From: Triparma columacea
Lineage: Eukaryota; Sar; Bolidophyceae; Parmales; Triparmaceae
Length of the DNA stretch: 17,467 nt
Reading direction: 5' to 3'
NCBI GenBank assembly: GCA_030267965.1
Contig: BRYA01000323.1
Coordinates: 25,709 to 43,175 of the forward strand
Both the position numbers and the translations under genes were made by a program. The notes below the pieces were generated by a model. The model did not search any database and was not told the DNA's origin. It saw only the letters and a list, made by a program, of their open reading frames with translations. Positions 16,561 to 17,467 of this stretch are shown here, piece after piece. The first letter of the stretch is position 1. The number at the start of each line of letters is the position of its first letter.

Positions 16561-17361
16561 TCACCCCCTAACCTCCCTAACGAGTTCCTTATCCTTTTCA
16601 TCAAGTCCTTGAATCCCTTCAATAACGTCGAGCGTCTTACTCATATCATACATCTTCGGTATCCTTTTCTTCTTCCTTTCAAGCATTTCCTTAATCCCTT
16701 CCCTCTTCCTCATATCTTCCCTAACCTCATCAGTAACTCGAATATGTCCAACAAAGTCACCGAACCTAGGTTTATCATCGCTCATAAACATGTTCCTATT
16801 CATAACCGTCATCCCGCTAACAACGCTCAAGTCATCCTCAACCCCAACATCATCTTCCAACTGTCCTCGTAAAACCCTTTTATCAACCGCCCTTCTATAA
16901 CTCGCCATAGCACTATCTATCCCCGGGTCACCCGTGTCGTGTACAAGGCATTTACCAATAAGTACCCTCCCTAGAAACTCCCTAAGCCTACCTTTCGGTA
17001 CACCCTCCTCTATCCCCCCGTCCTTGAACTCGACTTGATAAGTCGTTTTAATTTCGTCGAACCCCGTAACTTTACAACTCCTCCATCCTAAAGCCTCATC
17101 CTTACACTCGCACATTTCCCCTACGTTAACCTTGAAGTAACCAGGTGTTGTAAAAGAATCATCATCCCCCACCGCTTCACCGTCAACACCCCTACCACCT
17201 AAGATCGCTACCTTGTGTCCGAGTTTAATATTTTGGGATTGAGAGAGAGGTGGATAGGAAGGTGTGTATGAACCGGGTCCCGGGGTTGTTGAGGTTGAAT
17301 TGAAGAGCGTGAATTGAGGGGAGTGACCGAAGGTTGATTTATGGGATGCTGTTTTACGGTT
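16561..17361 (-). CDS. SHIPPO-like (PG-rich repeat) plus Tudor-like protein, last exon, 5' part beyond window
   Basis: The minus frame is open from the acceptor-like CAATAG/AACC at 17363-17362 to the TGA at 16563-16561, giving 266 codons. There is no ATG before residue 82, so the 5' exon(s) should lie past the window edge. The first residues contain STFGHSPQFTLF, then PGPGSYTP, the layout of a sperm-tail PG-rich (SHIPPO/STPGR) repeat: a (S/A)FG...R/QF piece followed by PGPGxYxP. A VAILGGRGVDGEAVG stretch follows, then a Tudor-like module with ECKDEALGWRSCKVTG...YQVEFKDGGIEEGVPKGRLRE. The C-terminal third is charged (EDMRKREGIKEMLERKKKR) and probably helical. SHIPPO proteins are typically axonemal or microtubule-associated. 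That function is inference and rests on one motif copy. Coverage is partial and the true start is unknown. Confidence 0.65.
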   Translation of the reverse strand, partial: NRKTASHKSTFGHSPQFTLFNSTSTTPGPGSYTPSYPPLSQSQNIKLGHKVAILGGRGVDGEAVGDDDSFTTPGYFKVNVGEMCECKDEALGWRSCKVTGFDEIKTTYQVEFKDGGIEEGVPKGRLREFLGRVLIGKCLVHDTGDPGIDSAMASYRRAVDKRVLRGQLEDDVGVEDDLSVVSGMTVMNRNMFMSDDKPRFGDFVGHIRVTDEVREDMRKREGIKEMLERKKKRIPKMYDMSKTLDVIEGIQGLDEKDKELVREVRG

Positions 17362-17467
17362 CTATTGAGGGGTGGGGTGGGTTGGGGTGGGGGTGGGGTG
17401 GGGGGGGAGGGGTGGGGACGTATGTATGAAGTGTTAGCCTTGTATGTGTGTAGTATCGTGAAGATTT
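17362..17467 (-). other. Putative intron of the SHIPPO-like gene (C-rich on sense strand)
   Basis: On the minus strand a CTAAC branch-point-like string (near 17434-17438) precedes a long C-rich tract (17370-17414) and then a TAG acceptor at 17362. An in-frame TAG overlaps this acceptor, so coding stops being open exactly here. The donor would lie beyond the window. Confidence 0.5.

Overview
This is a nuclear genomic window from a eukaryote, most likely a flagellated protist. Genes are dense and split by short introns (99-324 nt) with GTGAGN/GTAAGN donors and CAG acceptors, and homopolymer G/C tracts are frequent. The gene set (a ferlin, an SLC9B-type Na+/H+ antiporter, a CCDC177-like coiled-coil protein, a PG-rich 'SHIPPO' repeat protein, a four-finger C2H2 protein and a small secreted Cys-rich protein) together with the style of the zinc fingers and the secreted protein suggests a stramenopile microalga or relative (for example Bolidophyceae/Parmales). 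That placement is an inference from memory of similar proteins, not proved by the sequence.

Layout: (1) 1-715, minus, 3'-truncated KTI12-like P-loop protein. (2) 1279-2088, minus, C2H2 zinc-finger protein whose fingers are 90-bp tandem repeats, with a decayed fifth finger after the stop. (3) 2364-2936, plus, secreted 8-cysteine protein with a GPI-like tail. (4) 3106-9800, minus, a seven-exon ferlin; removing six introns gives one exact 1,961-codon reading frame. (5) 10132-12855, plus, a four-exon NHA/SLC9B antiporter of 697 aa. (6) 13106-15354, minus, a six-exon CCDC177-like coiled-coil protein of 544 aa, including a 40-nt microexon. (7) 15611-16312, plus, a single-exon protein with two Tudor-like modules. 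(8) 16561-17361, minus, the last visible exon of a gene joining an N-terminal SHIPPO-like PGPGxY motif to a Tudor-like module closely related to the one in gene 7.

From the zinc-finger gene onward, transcription direction strictly alternates. This gives three head-to-head pairs with 256-331 bp between start codons (likely bidirectional promoters) and three tail-to-tail pairs 169-250 bp apart. No operon-like logic is expected, but two themes recur: calcium/membrane or ion handling (ferlin, antiporter) and cilium/axoneme-associated folds (CCDC177-like, SHIPPO repeat). The splice structures were worked out by eye from donor/acceptor motifs, frame closure and family conservation, so they are predictions.

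The most notable non-gene pattern is in the introns. Many carry a G-tract on the sense strand just after the 5' splice site and a complementary C-tract just before the 3' splice site. In addition, several genes have sense-strand G-tracts right after the stop codon. No transposon, CRISPR array, rRNA or tRNA gene was recognised.
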